A stretch of DNA of 64,000 bases from Diphasiastrum complanatum (GCA_029204225.1 MU832620.1:1-64000); one strand, 5' to 3'. Counted from the stretch's first letter, positions 47,754 to 60,290 are shown. Notes: generated from the letters alone by a model not told the origin. Made by a program: numbers and translations.

Positions 47754-49113
47754 TTAGAACTGCTCTCCGCTGAAGGTCTGCCCATACTGCCAATTGGCTG
47801 GAGCAGTATTGTATGAGATGAGAGTTCTCCCATCACTAGTAGTGATCCTGAAGGAGAGGCTTTGTCCTTCAAGGTGGGATTGACTCTGCCAGTTTTGTCC
47901 CCAATTTCTGGAGAGAGACTGCCAGCCGGAGTTAGATCCTTTGATGGAAACAGCATGCACGTCTCCTGCTCCACCCACATTGGATACTAGAACTAGCATG
48001 AAGTAGGAGTGGCCATTGATTGTAAAGTGCACACCACCTTCTCTCACACAAGACACCCTGCAGCAATACAGGATACAACTCAATATAATGAACTCTGTGC
48101 GTGTGTGTGTGTGTGTGTGTGTTTGTTAATCTGTACCTTTGGTAAACGACAGGTACAATTCCTCCCTTGTATCTGGCTATCTGCTCGAAAGCTGGCTGAG
48201 CCATGTCGAAATGTTGCAGTGGCAGATTGCACCAGCCGCCGTTGTCGTTGGCAAGTGCATTGTTGGGAGGGCAGAGGTTAGTTGCTGTAACAGTGATACT
48301 TGGTGATCCAGGAAGGCACCATTGAGGATCTGCATCGCATTTAACCTGGAAGCATGCTCCGCAAGTTAATCCATTGCTAAACAGTGTTGTACTTAGTGCA
48401 GCCGTATTCGTGCCATATCCAGAACTGTAAAGATTGCCATAGCCGCATGCTCCTCCTGCCCAGCGATTCAGGTTATAATCAGCTTGGAAGCTACTTTGGA
48501 AATCAACAGTATTTTTTAAGTAGCAGCTAAGTGCTTGTCAAAATGTACAACCTCAGAGTTGGGTTTAGCCTCTAGAACAATACCCATTGTGCCGGATGCA
48601 TCACCGCCACCGTAGAACGTTGCATGGGCATTCTGCCATCCACCTTCTCCATACGCTCTGGCAGCATGAAAGAAAGGTACAATAATCAACATTGCAAAGG
48701 CAACTGCACCATCTCTAGACCTGCTTGAAGACCTGCTTTCAAAATAAATAATTTGCTTTCAGCATCGACAAGCTGCATTTATCACATTGCGGTTGTAATA
48801 GATAAAATTGAACTTTGTACCATTTTTATGGATTGAGCAACAAAACTGATTGAACCGACTGGAAAACCAGTATATTCATAGAAAGGGATTGAACTGTAAG
48901 AGAAGGCATTTCAGCCATCATGTGGTGATACGAAATTGTATTCTGTGAGTGTGCTCCAACATAGGAGCAAAAACATCCAGTGATGCTTGCTCCAGAGAAC
49001 AGTATAACTGTGCTTGCCTTCAGTAGAGGAGTATTAATTCATGATGTCAATTCTGAGTAGAAGCACAAAAAACCAGACACTCACAAGTTTAGTCGATCCA
49101 TTTCTCTCCCCAT
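47754..49113 (-). CDS. alpha-expansin, four exons
   Basis: Secreted cell-wall-loosening protein that acts non-enzymatically on cellulose-hemicellulose contacts. Exons on the minus strand: 49,113-49,085, 48,732-48,584, 48,455-48,137 and 48,057-47,754, all GT-AG, giving 266 codons in one frame. The N terminus reads MDRLNLSS, then basic residues and a hydrophobic run ([19 protein letters not shown]), a good signal peptide. The mature part has [35 protein letters not shown], a conserved HFD ([11 protein letters not shown]) and the C-terminal cellulose-binding-like domain with NWGQNWQSQ and [16 protein letters not shown]. The length is normal (about 250-265). The tiny first exon is inferred from an excellent GTGAGT donor and phase agreement. 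An alternative ATG lies at 49,101, or at 48,692 if that exon is wrong. Acceptors at 48,733 and 48,721 are both in phase. The third intron holds a TG microsatellite. No lesions were seen. Confidence 0.93.
48099..48122. repeat. (TG)n microsatellite in expansin intron 3
   Basis: About 11 GT units (reading gcgtgtgtg...) inside the 79-bp intron 48,058-48,136. Confidence 0.9.
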
Positions 49114-49226
49114 TCCTTGCCGCTTACTAGAATAGACCAAAGGAAATGACACAAAGGGAATGGCGGAGCTGTCTGCCAGTAAATGCCCGAACATTTGGTG
49201 GTTTCGAAGGAAGAAGGACTGCGCAT

Positions 49227-49234
49227 CTTTTATA
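49227..49234 (-). promoter_or_regulatory. TATA box of the expansin gene (candidate)
   Basis: The minus strand reads TATAAAAG in an ATATCTATAAAAGATG context, 114 bp upstream of the proposed first ATG. This spacing suits a transcription start near 49,200. Confidence 0.55.
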
Positions 49235-49239
49235 GATAT

Positions 49240-50080
49240 AACTTTCCTTGTTAGTTAGTTCACCCTCAACCTTTGCTCAGATATCCGGAAGTTTACATAG
49301 TAGGGAGTACTAGGGACAATGCAGGTATCAATAACGAGTGAACAACCGATTGGTAATTGTGACAAAAAGGCTGACAATCTTCAGAAATTGGCTGATTTCA
49401 CAACTTCCGACATGTCACAGGGTGCAAGGGTTACGGTAGGAATATCTCCCAACCACGCACATTGATTTGTCCACCACATCCACTCTCCAACACCCCTCTG
49501 TTTGAAACAGGATAATTGTAGGCCCGGTCTGCAGGTTGTTATTGCCTTATCTTGATGGAAAACTACAAAGTGAAATGTATAAGTCTTTATCGTTGTATTG
49601 CTGTCCTAACATCCTCTTCCAGATCAGAAAGTAGCAGTATCACAATGATTGATCACCGAACAGGCTTAAATATGGGGATGACTGTATGTCATGGTGGTGC
49701 CCACTAAGGCAACTATAGCCCAGAGGCAACTGCAGGTAAACGAACGCTTCATTACTTGCAATTCCACTCGCCATGGCCCATCATGTGCAATGAGCTGCAC
49801 GCATGCCCCCACGGGGTCTGATGATCAATGATGTGTAATGCCTGTATAATCACAGACCACTGAGCAGTCCGATCCATTGGTAGACTGTAAGACTCAAAAG
49901 CTGCTTTTTCTGATGCGGTTTTTTGTCGAAGCTACCAGTAAGGTGCTGTCAGCTACTCAGCAGATAAGGTGTGAACCTTTAACACACAAATTTATACAGC
50001 CTTACCACTTGTTTGAAGTACACACACAAAGTTGAAAGCACCTATCTCCTGCCCGGTCTCTTCTGGGTATCCTCCATCCA
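49240..50080. other. expansin upstream region, no gene
   Basis: Non-coding DNA upstream of the candidate promoter, richer in GC than the repeat-derived parts of the window. No sustained ORF on either strand. Confidence 0.45.
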
Positions 50081-50084
50081 GGGG

Positions 50085-50410
50085 CCGGCTACCTGCTCTA
50101 AGCACGCACAACAAAAAGCATAGCACGTAGGTGCTTTTTTATGCCAACATAGCAAATAGATGTGTTTTTAAGTGTGCATAGGAAAGCACCTCTTTGCTAT
50201 GCTCAATCCTATGCTGGGCGTAGTAAAAAAACATGGCGATGAGGTGCTTGTTATGTCTAACATAACAAAGCATTTCATTCCTATGCTAGGCATAACAAAA
50301 AACATAGTGAAGTGTTGCTTTCTTAAGCTAGTGCGTTGGTATGCCAGGCTGAGGTGCATTGTTATGCCAGGCTGAGCTACATTGCTATGTCGAGCATAGC
50401 GTGTTGGAGT
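50085..50410. repeat. cluster of short inverted and direct repeats (gctatgct-type)
   Basis: Variants of tatgctgggc, tatgctaggcataac, gttatgtctaacataac and tatgccaggctgag recur every 20-40 bp in both orientations, many able to pair locally. Small ORFs on both strands are by-products. Confidence 0.5.
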
Positions 50411-51493
50411 TTAATCTTTACTCCTACTCACCTGAATTCGTCTCCTGAGTATCTCCTATTGTTGAATTCATCTCCTGAGTATCTCCTATTTTATGTAAAT
50501 ATGCACTCTCTATACCAATCTGTAGGTCTAGTGGCACGAGTCGAACAGTCTGTATTTATATTATTTTGAAGCAAAACAAGATCGACTCGACATACTTGAC
50601 CCCAACTCCATCGAGTTCGACTTAAGGGTAAACAGTCGACTCGACTCATCTGACACCCTCGACGTTCGTCAAGTATTACCCTTAAAAATGGAGCCCTTAC
50701 TCTGCTCTATCCAGTATAGACTACATCACTGTTCATTGTGCAAGTAACTGCATCACTTTACGACTGTTAGTTGTAACAATTTATTCCAAATGTTATAGTT
50801 TGAAATCTTCACAACCGCCGCAACTGACGCATGCATATATATGAAAGATCAGAGTGGCGCGATAAAAAGGATAGATACGATTACGTGAGAGATGAGCACA
50901 TGAGTGCTAGAGTTTTACGAACTCCATTGTGTCAGACTATCTGATTCCATAGAATCATAGATGTTTAGAGAGAGTGAAGGTGATTGAAGAAGCAGAGATA
51001 TTATTCAATCTATCAGTAGGATCACAACACTTAGTGCATTAATAATGTGAACCATTCTCAGGCACATGACCGTGATCTGACTGTTGTTATCACAACGTTA
51101 ATATACAAATTCCCTATTTTCTTTACGTGTTCTTACACTGATGAATGCTTTCTGATAATTTCTTTCTCTGTTACCGATATCCATTCCCACCACCCATACT
51201 GAATATCTAATTCAAGGAAAGCATGGCTGTCATAGATGCCTAATTGTATCGCTCTCTTTAAGGTTGTCCTCGACACCTATCAAAATATTCTTCGGACACT
51301 GAGAACGATGTAAATAATAGTCTGAATCTACAGTTTGTTTTGATCCTACAATAGCTTGACGATGTATTCGATCCTGTTCATAATTCATCATTGGATTTTT
51401 CCTTAACTGAACATTACATTCAACAAGGGTGGTATCAGGGTTGATAAATAATTGTCCCAAAACACCACAAGTGGTATTCAGAACTCCAACAAC
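50411..51493 (+). other. no gene; right part probably a copia LTR
   Basis: Non-coding. The right part leads into a primer-binding site at 51,494, so a plus-oriented LTR probably ends near 51,490 (gaactccaacaac). Its start is not resolved. Confidence 0.4.
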
Positions 51494-51505
51494 TGGTATC
51501 AGAGC
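51494..51505 (+). other. primer-binding site of a truncated copia
   Basis: TGGTATCAGAGC, followed 88 bp later by an ATG with gag-like sequence. Confidence 0.75.
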
Positions 51506-51593
51506 AAGGTTCAACGTCCAGGATCAATAGTCTGATCCAAACTATTTCTGTATTCACAACTAATTATCATTTTCTTTAGATTGTTAAGTCAGC

Positions 51594-51662
51594 ATGGACA
51601 ACATATCATTTGAGATCCGATTGATCAATAAGTTCAATGGAGAAGACTTTCACATGTGGAAG
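51594..51662 (+). pseudogene. copia gag N terminus, interrupted
   Basis: MDNISFEIRLINKFNGEDF, then HMWK, a typical copia gag start (K-F-N-G-x-x-F/Y-x-x-W-K). It is cut after 23 codons by the LTR that starts at 51,663. Confidence 0.7.
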
Positions 51663-52132
51663 TGTTAGAATCTTGTTAGGATCTAGTGCAGTATGCAGAT
51701 CACATCAATCAATCACCATAGACACTCCTCACAAGCTCTCAAAGATGGCACAACAAAAGCTTTGTATATTACAAAGAACTCTATACATATAGGAAATCCA
51801 CTAACTGCATGAAAGGACATGTGTCCTAAAATTGGCCTACCATTGCCAAACTAGAACAAGGCCCAGTAAACAACTGACAAAAAAACCCGAGACATGTTCT
51901 TGACTATAGTATAACGAAACCAAAAAATCATTGTACAGGCTAATTTCCTACGTGTGTGGCTACCTGGCTAATACAAGTAGTCGTCTACGGGTTCAGTGCC
52001 CAACTGATATGGCAATAGTGGGTCATGTCCTGAACACAATAGAATACAACAAATCTAATTAACTATACACTAATTACAATATCACATTTAGAGCTTACAT
52101 AAAATGAATCAGATCAAATCTGATTTCTAACA
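51663..52132 (-). mobile_element. LTR of a minus-oriented retroelement, inserted in gag
   Basis: 470 bp starting TGTTAGAATC and ending TTTCTAACA, with near-symmetrical TGTTAGAA/TTCTAACA ends. On the right, ctctcccttaag is a polypurine tract read on the minus strand, so this is the 3' LTR of a minus-strand element. The left flank base series ggaag (51,658-51,662) is the likely target duplication; its partner was not found. Confidence 0.65.
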
Positions 52133-52994
52133 CTCTCCCTTAAGCTCAAATGTGATAGGAGTAAAGAAATAAACTACAACATCTGGAGTGTTCAATAGAT
52201 GTTATGCATATCCCTGCTACCCTGTACAAGACTCACACTCAAGCACACCATCAAACCATCAGGTTTGGCACACCAAGTATCATGCAAACACATGCTCATA
52301 TAAAGAGTCTACTAAACTCTCGACCGACTGACTCGTCCCTAATCCACAGCTTGACCACAAGTGGACCACATGAGTGACATGGCACAAACTTAGGAAACCC
52401 CATTGCCACCATGAGACTTACATCCTCCATCTAGCTAGGCTGACATCCTATCAGGCACTTACAAGCACAAACCTGTAAAGCTGACATAAATGAGCAACTG
52501 AGGCTCAACCTGAGGAAATCCTACTGCCACCATAAGACTATACCCTCACCAAATAGATAGCTAGTAGACATAACAACAAGTCAATGAGAATAAATGACTA
52601 CTTTGTTTCAAATGTAGCAAATGCATAACCATATACAACTCCGACTCAGATCTAGACTCCCATGACAAGGTAACATGCAATTGCGCCCACACACACTCAT
52701 GCAAACCAGCACAAATGATGAAGCGTCAAATACATGACCATGGTCTGCGCAAACTGTGGTATCCTGTCGTACCAACACCTGTCACCTATAGATCCGCTGC
52801 TACCCCACTGGTCTCCAAATCAGATTCTCTCGATCATGGCCTACACATGTAACCAAGATGTCCTCACGTCCAAGCATATCACATAGATGTCATCATACAT
52901 CATCCAAAGATCTCTCATGATTTGCCGCTCTCCAAGACTCATCTCTGATGTTTAATCTAGATTGAATAGCAAGATCTAGTACAGAAGTTATGGC
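52133..52994 (-). other. interior of the minus-oriented retroelement, no clear coding
   Basis: Follows the polypurine tract. No RNase H motif is evident on the minus strand, so the element is deleted, non-autonomous or recombined with neighbouring sequence. Confidence 0.35.
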
Positions 52995-53560
52995 TTAGCC
53001 ACAATCTAGCATGTAATTTTCTTGAATGGTTGGAGAAACATTAGTTTCATCATACATTGTAGAGGAACATTCATCTTCTTCTCGCACAGGTTTTGTTTTA
53101 CCAGTGGTGTAATCAACTGATATCCTCTGATCTCTATTACCAAGAATGATTCGAGTTCTTTTTTCCAATTTTGTATCACTTCGACATTTGTTAACCATGT
53201 AGTTCCATATGGTTCGGTTGAAGTTTGATCAGCTAAGTTTAACTGATACTTGGGTGGAACAATAGGTCCTACTCCCCATTTTTTAGTAGAGATAGTGATA
53301 TGATATTTACTCCTGATACACTATCAATGATAGCAGGTACATGATCTCTTAATCCATTTCTCCAGTTGGAAGTAGCTTGGGTGGAGAATACTTGGCCACA
53401 AGGTAGCATCAACCTGTTGGGCTTGCATTGGAATCTCTGATTCATAAAATATCTCAAGATCCTCATCTGGTTGATGTAATTCTCAGGTTATGACCTTGCG
53501 TAAAAGTTCAGATAACTTAAGAACAATATGGAGGGTTTTGACAATCTGCGAGTAAATTCT
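52995..53560 (-). pseudogene. gypsy-like aspartic-protease remnant
   Basis: The minus strand encodes VPAIIDSVSGVNIISLSLL (a degraded DGGSEVNLIS motif) and, after frame changes, PPKYQLNLADQTS, parallel to IKLADQTTVRP in the 8.3-10.2 kb remnant. It then reaches a Lys/Arg-rich part with RTRIILGNRDQRISVDY. Same family as the other orphan gag-protease fragments; no RT. Confidence 0.45.
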
Positions 53561-53616
53561 TTGCGAGTTTTATTTACAAATGATTTATAACATTTCATGG
53601 CACATGGTATGGTATC

Positions 53617-53745
<129 letters not shown>

Positions 53746-53761
53746 TTTTATATTAGATAGA

Positions 53762-54112
53762 AACTAACTTTGATTATACCAATGGATTCTACATAGAAAA
53801 TGGAGCACTTTTGCTTTTTGGACCATCTCAATCCGAGCAATAGTAAGAAAGTTATGATAGCTCAACGTTTTTTAGACTAGAAAATATTCTCCTCTTGGAC
53901 CCTAAAAGGGGTAGCACGCCGGCGTGCTATCAATTTGAGTTAAAGACTAAAAGCCGATGTGCTACCCCTTTCAAGCTCCAAGAAAAAAAATATAATCTAA
54001 AAACTTTGAAGGGCGATAACTTTCTTAATATTGTTCAGATTGAGATGATCCAAAAAGCAAAAATGCTCCATTTTTTATGTAGAATACATTGCTTTAATCA
54101 AATTTGATTAAA
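53762..54112. mobile_element. foldback (MITE-like) element with about 150-bp arms
   Basis: The left arm (about 53,765-53,923) and the reverse complement of the right arm (about 53,953-54,110) share tttgctttttgga, catctcaat, aagaaagttat and gaaaggggtagcac-type blocks in the same order. The spacer is about 30-40 bp. Beside it, 53,912-53,929 is a perfect 18-bp palindrome (TAGCACGCCGGCGTGCTA). No coding capacity. Arms are diverged but clearly paired. Confidence 0.75.
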
Positions 54113-54256
54113 AAAAAAATGACAATATTTTATTATTTCATCATCTGAACATAAGCTTAATAGTTAAGTATAGCCTCCATCTAGAACATACAATAACAAT
54201 GGTTTTTTTTTTTACCAACGTTGATTTTATGATACCTATCATAGGCTTGGCCACAT

Positions 54257-54511
54257 AGTTAGAATTAAAGTTAGAATCACTGTGTTACTGTACTGTGGGT
54301 CCTATCAGTGGATAAGGATCAGTTGGCCTCGCCACGAGGCAAGTCGATGGGACACGCGTCCCGCCAACGGTAACCTGGGTCATGCATGGGTTGCCTGAGT
54401 GAACAACTATATGTACAGTGTGTTGCTATGTAAGCCTGCTGAGGAGAGTGATTTTTTGTATGTGTTACTGTGTAACATGATCTGTGTTCCTGTGCAAAGC
54501 AAATTCTAAGT
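54257..54511 (+). repeat. 5' LTR of the defective copia
   Basis: 255 bp; differs from the 3' LTR by one roughly 22-bp deletion and scattered substitutions. TGGTATCAGAGC follows at 54,512-54,523. Confidence 0.92.
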
Positions 54512-54523
54512 TGGTATCAGAGC

Positions 54524-55821
54524 AGTACAGGGAGTGTACACAGTATAGTGTCGCCGTTGAAGAGAGCTTCAGGAAAACTGTCTTCTGAGAGTTCGGGGTT
54601 TTACGGCGGGTCGAAGACAGAAAGAGAAGCACTGGTGCACGATTTCTAATTTATAGAGGCTTGCTAAGCTCAGCAGAGGGATTATTAGCCTGTGCATAGC
54701 ATCAGACAGGGAAAAATTTGGTGAAAAATTGACAATTTCGAAGCCAGCTGAAAATTGAAACCGGACTTGGGGTTACGGTTTTTATACATAACTAGTGATT
54801 TCTTCGTTGTTTGTGCACCGTTTTGGATCTCGTAAGGATGAGAAGGAAGCTAACCACACTGTCAATTAGCCATGGAGAGATTTTGAGGTTTATGTTAGAG
54901 ATTTGTCTCCAGACAGTTAACCTAGCAGATTTGCGGTGAAAAGGTGAAAAAGCCACTTTGTCAAGTTGAGCTAAAATCACCGTTTCTCCATGGAATTTCT
55001 TGACTGAACACTCTTTAGTCATGGATTGAGTAGGGCGACCCTGTCCAGGCCTCAGATCGTGCTCAAAACGATCCACAGGAGAGCTTGATCTGATGTTTTT
55101 CAGAGAAGGGAGGCACAGCCGCAGGCAGGGAAGTCGCAGACAGTTCGCGCGCCCAACTTGATGAAGAACTCAGTGTACCGAAGTTCATAGCATATGCAGG
55201 AGTTTGGTTCGATGCCCAGATGTACTTTGAACCTTTAGATGAGGTGTCAAATGAATCAATAGTCCAGAATCTGTGATGGGAGAGAAATTTGAACCACAAG
55301 ATTTGGTTCAGCCATTGGATGAGCTTTAAACAGGGTCCTGAAGAATTGAAGTGCATTTTGGCCTTCAACTTCATTAATAGTTCTCATACTGAAAGTTGAG
55401 TTGGGTCCCTTCACAAGTGAAGAGTGAAGTTTCTTCAAAGTGAAGAAACAGTTCAAAAGCTAGAAAAGTCCCTATTTTTGGGTCCTTTGCCCGTTTTGAC
55501 CCAAACGAAAGGCTATAACCTCCAAACGAAGGGCACCCGGACTGTACCTGCAAGTACGGTACAACAAAACAGAGCGGGTGCAGCGGAGAAAGTGTTCGGA
55601 GTATGCCAGAAGTAGTTTTACCATTCCACTGGGCACGTTGTTGGGAATTGACGACTGAGTGCATTTCGGAAGGCGACGCCGATTTGGCTTTCAAATTGGT
55701 GGAAAGCGGTGAGTGACTTGGTAAGAAAAAAAGTGCAGGTCATTATTTTTAACTTCTGACATCACTGTTGGTCTCGACATACTGTTCTTAGCCTAAGGCA
55801 GAAGTTTCAAGCAGTTTTGCG
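54524..55821 (+). other. leader of the defective copia
   Basis: 1.3 kb without a sustained plus-strand ORF between the primer-binding site and the gag ATG. Minus-strand ORFs here are not supported. Confidence 0.7.
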
Positions 55822-58800
55822 ATGGCAAACATGGGAGAGTCCATTTTGAGTGAAAGTAGCAAATTGGATGGGATTTCCAACTATGTTGTGTGGAAATTCA
55901 AAATGAAAGACATACTGATGGAGAAAGATGTGTGGGAAGTCGTCACAGGTGATGAGAGAAGGCCGCCAAATGAAGCAGACATCAAAGTGTTTGACAAAAA
56001 GATGAGGAAAGCTTTGACCTTCATTAACTTGTCAGTGAAGGATCACATCATTACCCACATTTGTCATGCTATTACACCTAGACAGGCATGGGATGTGCTA
56101 AAGGAGCAGTTTGAGACGTCAAATCCATCAAGAATCATGCTCCTGAAGTCAAAGTTGAATAGTGCCCACATGGGGCAAGGAGAGCACATTCAGACATACA
56201 TGACCAGAATCAAGACAATGAGAGATGAACTGCATTCTATTGGAGAGCGCATACGTGATGTGGAGCTGGTGCATAATGCATTATGCAGCATTGCGAAACC
56301 CTATCAGATGTTTGTGAGCAGAATAGCATCAAGAGAAAGATTGCCAACCTTTGACGAGCTCATAGGAATCTTGATGCAGGAAGAGCAACAACGAGAAATG
56401 GTGAAAGCTAGACATCAAAATACTGATGATCAGGCACTTGCGACATGCCAAAAACAAGGCAAGGGCAAGGGATAGAAGAAGACTAAACAGCAATTTGCCA
56501 AGTCTCAAGAGGATGAGGGATCTTCCAGCAAAACTAAGAAGAAAGGCAAGTGCTTCCATTGTGGTAAAAAGGGCCACTGGAAGAGTGAATGTCGCAAATT
56601 CCTGGCGGAACAAGGCAAGGGGAAACCAAAACAAGTAGGTAACCTTGTCGATGAGGGTGAGATTGAAGACTCGAGCATCTTCATATCTGCATTGTCATCT
56701 AATCAAGATGATCAAGCATATTATATTGACTCAGGAGCCACAAGACACATGACAGGTAACAAGAACTGGTTCAGTAGTTTGAAGGCGTTGGATAATGGAA
56801 CATCTGTTTCACAAGCAAATGGTGAGGTGTGCATGATCAAGGGGATAGGCACAATTTCAATCCAATTGCCTAACGGCAAAAGCAGGATGATCAGGGAGGT
56901 ACTTTACGTACCAGGTTTGAAGAAAAATCTACTTTCTGTTGGAGTCATTACTGATCAAAAGTTGAAAGTAGAATTCGCCCATGATCATTGCTTTGTGAAG
57001 GATGCGAACCAAAAGTTCAAAGTTATCACGAATGGAGTAAGAGAGCCCAATACAAAATTGTACAGGTTGAATGCCACAATCAAGGGGCAACATGGACTTG
57101 TATCATCCGTTCCTTCGCAAACTGAGTTGTGGCACAAGAGGCTTGGTCACTTGAACTTGGGAAGCCTCAGTTTGATGAGAAAATTGGAGATGGTAACAGG
57201 ACTGCCTACAATAGAAGATCACTTGAAATCAATGTGCGAATCTTGTATATATGGGAAGCAGCATCGAGAGAAGTTCAATAAAGGGGGTGTTGCAAGAGCA
57301 AAGAACATCCTGGATTTAATCCACACAGATTTATGCGGGCCCATGAGGACCATGTCCTTAGGAAAAGCCTTCTATTTCTTGACCTTTATTGATGATATGT
57401 CACGTAAGACGTGGATCTACTTCTTGAAGAAGAAATCAGATGCTTTTGATAACTTCAAGAACTTCAAAAACTTGGTCGAAAATCAGACAGGTAAGAAGAT
57501 CAAAGTCCTAAGATCAGATAGTGGAGGTGAGTATAAGTCTAATGACTTCAATGATCTTTGTGATCAATGTGGGATTAAAAGACAATTTACGCAAGCTCAT
57601 ACTCCTGCTCTCAATGGTGTAGCTGAGCACAAAAATCGTACGATTGTGGAAAGTGCCAGATCTATGCTAGCTGAGATGAAATTACCAAAAGAGTTTTGGT
57701 CAGAAGCATGTAGCACGGCAGTCTATCTTCAAAATAGAAGTCCTACCATTGCCATACCAAAAATAACACCTGAGGAAGCATTCACAAAGAAGAAGCCAAA
57801 GGTGAACCACTTGCGAATCTTTGGATGTAAGGCCTTTGTACATATTCCTAAGGAAGAAAGACATAAACTTGATGTAAAAGCTATCAAGTGCATATTCCTA
57901 GGATATGATGATTGCATGAAGGGCTATAGATGTTTTGATCCAGTCGAAAACAAAATCCATATAAGCCGAGATGTTATCTTTGATGAATCCAAGATGTATG
58001 AAGACGAAGATGCTGAGAAGATAGACACATCCAGTAGGAAAAATGGTATAGTGAGGATACCACCTGATGATGATCCATTCATTGACCTTCCGAGTGATGA
58101 ACATGAGGATACATCTCAAGATACTAATACTCAACCTCAAGAAACAGGTTGGAGAGGTAGGGACAAACCTTTTGGTGCAAGAAGGATTGAAATTGCAGGT
58201 GACAAACGCAAGGAGAAGGATGTACCGTGGGATACATTTTCACCAGGAAGCCGATCACCTGACAGAAAGCTCCCTAAGTGGTTTGAGAGATTGATGGAGA
58301 GCCGCGATATAGATGAATTTCTAGGATCATCTAACCAGGGAGAGCTACGAAGATCAACAAGAGAGAAGATACTACTTGAGAGGTATGAAGCAAATTATGC
58401 TCTGTTATCCAGCATTATTCAAAGCAAAGAACCTTCGACTTATGGTGAAGCGAAGGATGATGACATTTGGATCAAGGCCATGGGAGAGGAGATGGAGTCA
58501 ATTCTAAGCATAGCACATGGGACTTAGTAGAACCACCAGTTGGCAAGAAACCCATTGGTTGCAAATGGGTATACAGAACTAATTACCATGCAGATGGAAG
58601 CATAGCAAAGCACAAAGCAAGATTGGTAATCAAAGGGTACGCACATAATAAAGGCATTGACTATGAGGAGACCTTTGCGCCGGTGTGTAAGTGGAATACT
58701 CTACGTCTACTTATTGCTTTAGCTTCACATTTTGGTTAGCCTTTGCATCAGATGGATGTGAAATCTGCTTTTCTAAATGGTGAGTTAGAAGAAGAAGTGT

Positions 58801-59961
58801 TCATGGATCAACCTAAAGGCTTTGTAATGAAAGGACAGGAAAATAAAGTATGTCGCTTGAAGAAAGCGCTTTATGGTCTTAAACAAGCACCACATGCGTG
58901 GTATAGCAGGATTGATGCCTACTTTCATTCAAAGGGGATGGTGAGAACACATTCTAATCCAAATCTATATGTCTTATGCTTTGATGGTATGGTTGCTTTG
59001 ATTGCTCTTTATGTTGATGACTTGATTATTACGGAAAATAATCAAGAGATGATAGACATGATCAAGAAAGACCTCATGGAACAATTTGAGATGACGGATC
59101 TCAGCCTGATGCATTACTGCCTTGGAGTAGAAGTGTGGCAAAAAGGACATGAAGTGGGTTCAACACAGGTGAAGTATGTCAAAGAGTTACTACACAGGTT
59201 TAGGTTGCAGGATTGCAAACCAGTAAACACTCCTACTGAACCAGGTAAAAGGCTTTCTAAGCTTGATGAATCACAGTCATTTGATGCTACGCTATATAGA
59301 CAGTTAGTAGGGAGCTTGATTTACCTTACCACAACTAGACCAGATATATGCTATGTTGTTGGCATTGTAAGTTAGTTTATGGCAGCACCTACGGAAACGC
59401 ATTGGAAAGCAGCTAAACGCATTTTGCGTTATGTGAAAGGTACTTCAAAGTATGGCTTGATTTACAGGAAGCATGATGGTTTACCTGAGTTGTGTGGCTA
59501 TGTGAATGCGGACTGGAGAGGTGACCTATGATGATCATAGATCCACCACAGGATATATATTCCAATTTTGTGGTAATTGCTTTTCTTGGTCTAGTAAGAA
59601 GCAAATTACAATTGCTCTTTCCACCACAGAAGCAGAGTATAAGGCAATGTGTAGTGCTGCACAAGAAGCTATATGGTTGAGACAAATCTTGGAAGAAATT
59701 GGCATGAAGCAGAAAAATCCCACGACTTTACATAGCGACAGTAAGAGTGGCATTCAGCTAGCAAAGAATCTAGTGTTCCATGCGAGAACTAAACACATTG
59801 AGATTCAATATCACTTCATACGTGAGAGGCTGCTGAGTCGTGAAATTCATGTTGTTCATTGTAGCACAGAAGAACAACTAGCTGTTATTTTCACTAAGCC
59901 ACTTACTGGAGAAAAGTTTGACAAGTTTAGATCAAAACTTTCTGTATTTAAAGTTTGTTGA
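55822..59961 (+). pseudogene. Ty1/copia gag-pol, degenerate
   Basis: Gag starts MANMGESILSESSKLDGISN. The UBN2-type region ends at a TAG at 56,473, after which the same frame continues through a knuckle (CFHCGKKGHWKSEC), protease (YYIDSGATRHMTG), pre-integrase His motif (LWHKRLGHLNLGSL), integrase (TFIDDMSRKTWIYFL, DSGGEYKS; the usual Asn is Ser, and AEHKNRT replaces AERKNRT), RT (ALYVDDLIITE) and RNase H (LSTTEAEYKAM, VIFTKPL). Breaks: frameshift near 58,500, TAG at 58,737, TAG at 59,373 and an extra base near 59,526. The 58,500 and 59,373 lesions are shared with the copy at 12.9-14.95 kb. Confidence 0.92.
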
Positions 59962-60014
59962 CTCTAAAGCTATGTATATGATTGTATAAAAAGTGACTCT
60001 ACTTTAAGGGAGAG

Positions 60015-60290
60015 AGTTAGAATTAAAGTTAGAATCAGTGTGTTACTGTACTGTGGGTCCTATCAGTGGATAAGGATCAGTTGGTCTCGCCACGAGGCAA
60101 GTCGACGGGACACGCGTCCCGCCAACGGCAACCTGGGTCATGCATGGGTTGCCTGAGTGAACAACTATATGTACAGTGTAATTTCATTTTGAGAAATACA
60201 GTTGCTATGTGAGCCTGCTGAGGAGAGTGATTTTCTGTCTGTGTTACTGTGTAGCATGATCTGTGTTCCTGTGCAAAGCAAATTCTAAGT
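60015..60290 (+). repeat. 3' LTR of the defective copia
   Basis: 276 bp, AGTTAGAATT to AATTCTAAGT, flanked by CACAT. It shares long blocks with the 237-bp LTRs at 12,114 and 18,445, so the families are close relatives. Confidence 0.92.

Larger units (their letters stand above)
54257..60290 (+). mobile_element. complete but defective Ty1/copia element with unusual LTR ends
   Basis: LTRs at 54,257-54,511 (255 bp) and 60,015-60,290 (276 bp). Target duplication CACAT at 54,252-54,256 and 60,291-60,295. Primer-binding site at 54,512 and purine tract tttaagggagag before the 3' LTR. The LTRs run AGTTAGAATT...AATTCTAAGT, not TG...CA. The 5' LTR lacks about 22 bp (aatttcattttgagaaatac) present in the 3' LTR. 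Coding sequence carries several stops and shifts. Confidence 0.93.

Noticed and set aside
48009-48281. 90-codon plus-strand ORF with a Cys-Val run
   Set aside because: Antisense to expansin exons 2-3 and extended by the TG microsatellite in the intron.
55063-55694. Minus-strand ORFs in the copia leader
   Set aside because: Located in the untranslated leader of a plus-strand element, overlapping each other, with no family resemblance.
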